Below are positions 60,912 through 64,000 of a DNA stretch of 64,000 nt, piece after piece. Source of the stretch: Plasmodium malariae. Taxonomy: Eukaryota > Apicomplexa > Aconoidasida > Haemosporida > Plasmodiidae. Under the pieces are notes generated by a model. The model was not told the DNA's origin, did no database searches, and worked only from the letters and a program-made list of their open reading frames with translations. The position numbers and the translations under genes are program-made. Position 1 is the stretch's first letter, and every line of letters begins with the position of its first letter. Location: contig NC_041785.1 in the NCBI RefSeq assembly GCF_900090045.1, positions 2,271,001 through 2,335,000 on the forward strand, in the 5' to 3' direction.

Positions 60912-63607
60912 TTACCTTCTATATCTATCCCTATATGCCATTTCACGCATCTGTTTTTCCTTCAATCTTCGCCTCATTTGCATCTTTTCAGATTCTTTTA
61001 CCCACCATGGTTTGTGACTACTAGATTCTCTATGTCTTCTTCTTCTTGATGAATTAGAAGATTTGCTATAACTGGGAGAAGAACTATAATAATTTTTTCT
61101 AATTTTAATTTTTTTTTTTTCTTTATTATAATAATACCTATTATTTCTTTCTGTTTCTGATGAACTTCTAGAGTTGCTTCTAGAATAGTTGGGACTTATA
61201 GAACGGCTGTTGTTATGCTTTTTTCTTTTTCTGCTTTTATGTTTATTATATATATGTTTCCTTCTTGAAGACGTTTTGCTGTGCCGTCTGTCATTATAGT
61301 CGCTTTCGCTTCTACAGTTACTTCTGCTTCTGTAGTTGCTTCTTTCTCTCTTTCGGCTTCTTTCTCTCTTTCGGCTTCTTCCTCTAGTGCGGCTTCTACA
61401 TCTGCTCCTAGCGCTAGGAGAACAAGATTCGTCACGGCTAACCGATAACTTATTTTTGCAATTACGAGAATAACTCCTTCTTTCAGTAGAACGGGAGATA
61501 TTGCTATATTTGCTACAACCTTTTTCTTTTCCTTTCTTTTTTTCAATTCCTTCCTTATTGTCATCATTAGAGTTACTATCACTATGATAATCATTGCTAT
61601 CATGATTGTCCCTTCCATCATGATTATGATTTTTTTTCTGTACATCCGTTTTCCCACTTCTGACACACTCCTCATAACTGTTTGTTAGGACCTTTTTGCA
61701 TTCAACTATTTTTTTTTTGCCTTCATGTTTTTCATTATTATTATTCAGACTATTGTTATTATTCACATCGCTCTTGATATAATTACTAATGTTGTTAATG
61801 TTATTAGTATTACTGCTGGCATTATTTTCACCCCTATCTGTCGTACTTAGCAAGAGCTGATTGGCCTGGACTAGGTTATTTACTAAAAGCAAATTCGGAT
61901 TGTACATGGCACATAATTTCAGAGTTAATTTTTCTTTTAGTGCTAGGACCTTCTCTACTTTTTCATTAACAACTGGGTTTTTATTTATTACTGTCAGATG
62001 ATCATTCTTATTTTCTCCTTTCGTATTATTATTACTACTACTAGTACTATTACTATAAAATGAAAAATTGTTTTTTATAATATCTTTTTCATTTATTAAG
62101 CTATATGCATCTCTTATTGATATCACGTTTTTTCCTACTTTTATTCCATTTAAATTTAATGCGGCTTTTGCTTGTTCTTCGTTCATAAATTCAACGAATG
62201 CAGCATTTACTTTTTTCTGCTCGTTGTACTGAAGTTTGTAACTGGTAGTATTTCCCACATTTTTGAAAAGACTTTTGACGTCTTCCTCGCTGTACTGCAA
62301 ACGGATGAAAAGCAAAATCAATAAAAGGGAAGTGTTACGCGCATAAGTTAATATTTAAAGTGGTGTAAATATAAGCAAACGGCGGGATACGTACAGCTAA
62401 AAATATATATACATGTATACTTCTACGAATATGTATATGTACATATATACACGTCTACTCGCACGCTGGCATGGCGGTACGTTATTATATATGGTATTTG
62501 CCGCCATATGTTATGTTTCATTTCCTTACGTTGTGCGGTAAGTTTTCTATATATATAATCTTCGAAAACACATCGAACTTATTATTCTGCTCATTTAACG
62601 AATTTTGAAAGTCAACTAATCCTTTATTCTGCTCAGAAATTAGTTGCTTATGCAGCAGAATGTTCTGTAAATTCTGCATACCGGAAACAGGGGGAAAAGT
62701 CAAAAAAGAAAAAAAAAAAAAAAAAAAAAAGAAAAAATGAAAAAAAAAAATTTGTACAAGCATGTGCTAATATAAGTACAGTAAATACAAACATACATAT
62801 GTACTACTATATATATATATATATATATATAAATGCGTGCGTGTAAAAAATCAAGCCAAAGTGAATATAAAACCGGGGAGGGGCATATTCACTTTATGAT
62901 ATATAAATCCATTTTCATAAAACTTGGTGAATTTTTAAAAGTTACCTGATATTGTATATTATTCTGAACATTGTTATTAGTAGAGTTACTACTTCTTAAA
63001 TCTAAGGGATTGTTTACATTTTTTTCAGTTTCATTAATATTAAAATTATCGGTAACACTCTGACTATGTATAACAGGCTCGATGACTGTTACAACCATGG
63101 GGACATTCAGCAAATGCTCTCCATTTAATCTTGATGCTTTTGTTATACCTTCTGAACTTTTAAATTCTATCTGGCAGTATTTTTGATTTATCCCAGGGAA
63201 GCTACCAATTTTGAGAAGGAAACCAGAAGGAGCGTGCAGAGGGAAAAAGAAAAAATGATGTAATAATAAGAAGAAAGCGTGGATAAGGAAAAAAGGAGTG
63301 CATTTAAATGCTTTACGCTAGCGTTAAATGTTCTACCTCTGGCCAAGAATGCAAAAAACACGACACGTATGTATTCATATGCATGAACAGATATGTACAT
63401 ACAAGCACATAAAATCACGTACATACAACGTGCATAACTCATAAAGCCAACAAATGGACCGCTTAATTTTTAATCAACTTACTTCTTAAAAGTAACGCTA
63501 ATTATTTCATCGCATGATTCAAACTTTTCCTTTATATCTTTTTCTGTTACGTCTGTTGAAAGATTTTTTACGTATACTACATTAGCTATACTAAAATTTA
63601 AACTCAT
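60912..63607 (-). CDS. SR-type splicing factor with two RRMs (SREK1-like)
   Basis: Nuclear RNA-binding protein of 635 residues. Minus-strand exons 63607-63483, 63201-62946, 62673-62530 and 62294-60912 join in phase. RRM1 begins near residue 9 (VVYVKNLSTDVTEKDI) with RNP1-like KYCQIEF. RRM2 is formed across exons 3-4 (IIYIENLPHN|YSEEDVKSLF, then VNAAFVEFMNEEQA). After an Asn/Ser-rich spacer comes an Arg/Ser-rich domain (about residues 480-590: SPSARSRCRSRTRGRSRKRE). The end is highly charged (KPWWVKESEKMQMRRRLKEK). Two N-terminal RRMs plus a late RS domain resemble SREK1/SRrp86-type factors more than the classical single-RRM SR proteins. A splicing role is inferred from family. Confidence 0.9.
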
Positions 63608-64000
63608 ATTAATTTAACTTTATTTTATTTTTTTTTTTTGGACTTCTGCGAAGGTAAAACGTGCACAAAATGATGTAAATATGTACATAATACTTATATT
63701 ATTATATATATATATTTTGCTATATTTACGATATATGAACTCTTCAACTATAAAATGAAAAAATAAAGAAAAAAAAAAAAAATTGAAATATTAGCTGCTC
63801 ATAAACTAGTAATAGGCAAAAAAAGGAAAAAAAAAAATTTTTAAAAGCATTATAGTTTTTAATAGCTTATCAATTTTTCTCTTCTGTTGTTGAGTATTAA
63901 TTAGTATTATTATTGTAAGAGCATGCGCAGCGTATATTTTTTCTTTTTTTTAATTTTTCAAAATCAAAGAAGAGCATGTATGTATGTATGTATGTATGTA
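63608..64000. promoter_or_regulatory. Upstream region of the SR-protein gene
   Basis: AT-rich sequence to the right edge, with A tracts at 63771-63783 and 63830-63837 and an ATGT microsatellite at the very end. It should contain the SR gene's 5' UTR and promoter. No gene start is seen. Confidence 0.5.

Noticed and set aside
63960..64000. ATGT repeat at the right edge as a telomere-like or subtelomeric signal
   Set aside because: The unit does not match the Plasmodium telomere repeat (GGGTTYA), and the neighbouring genes are conserved internal housekeeping genes.

Overview
The window is nuclear DNA from a malaria parasite (genus Plasmodium). It is AT-rich, with long A/T homopolymers, (TA)n tracts and short tandem repeats between genes and in introns. 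Introns are short, start with GT and end with a T-rich tract plus AG. Several proteins carry Asn- or Lys/Glu-rich low-complexity inserts. The gene content fits too: an apicoplast-targeted heme enzyme, a CKFS glutaredoxin-like protein and flagellar dynein-related genes. The species cannot be fixed by eye. Composition is less extreme than P. falciparum, and a P. malariae/ovale-like species is a guess. From memory, unverified, the order UROD - eIF5B - glutaredoxin-like - alpha-COP - PTB matches part of P. falciparum chromosome 6. I saw no rRNA, tRNA, CRISPR or mobile element.

Layout. 1-4527 (+): 3' part of an SPX/EXS phosphate-exporter-like membrane protein in 13 small exons. 5322-6947 (-): uroporphyrinogen decarboxylase with a separate targeting exon. 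8667-10070 (+): membrane RING-finger protein. 10917-15315 (-): a 17-exon gene whose product matches ZMYND10, the axonemal dynein assembly factor. 18133-21042 (-): eIF5B. 22377-22874 (+): candidate Tctex-type dynein light chain, 5' end unresolved. 23911-24178 (-): exons of an unidentified small gene. 24861-25541 (+): glutaredoxin-like protein. 27541-32269 (-): alpha-COP. 34602-37767 (+): unidentified gene of many tiny exons. 39140-46208 (+): EDC4/Ge-1-like decapping scaffold. 49847-52907 (+): four-RRM polypyrimidine-tract-binding protein. 54028-54871 (+) and 55833-56201 (-): two small coiled-coil proteins. 57183-58896 (+): PEX4-like ubiquitin-conjugating enzyme. 60912-63607 (-): two-RRM SR protein.

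Most genes are independent housekeeping units without operon logic. Two themes recur. One is flagellar dynein biology (ZMYND10-like gene and Tctex-type candidate). The other is RNA handling (EDC4-like, PTB-like, SR protein, eIF5B). Many multi-exon models were built by hand from splice sites, reading phase and family motifs, and every joined phase given here is consistent unless stated. Exon boundaries remain predictions without transcript evidence.
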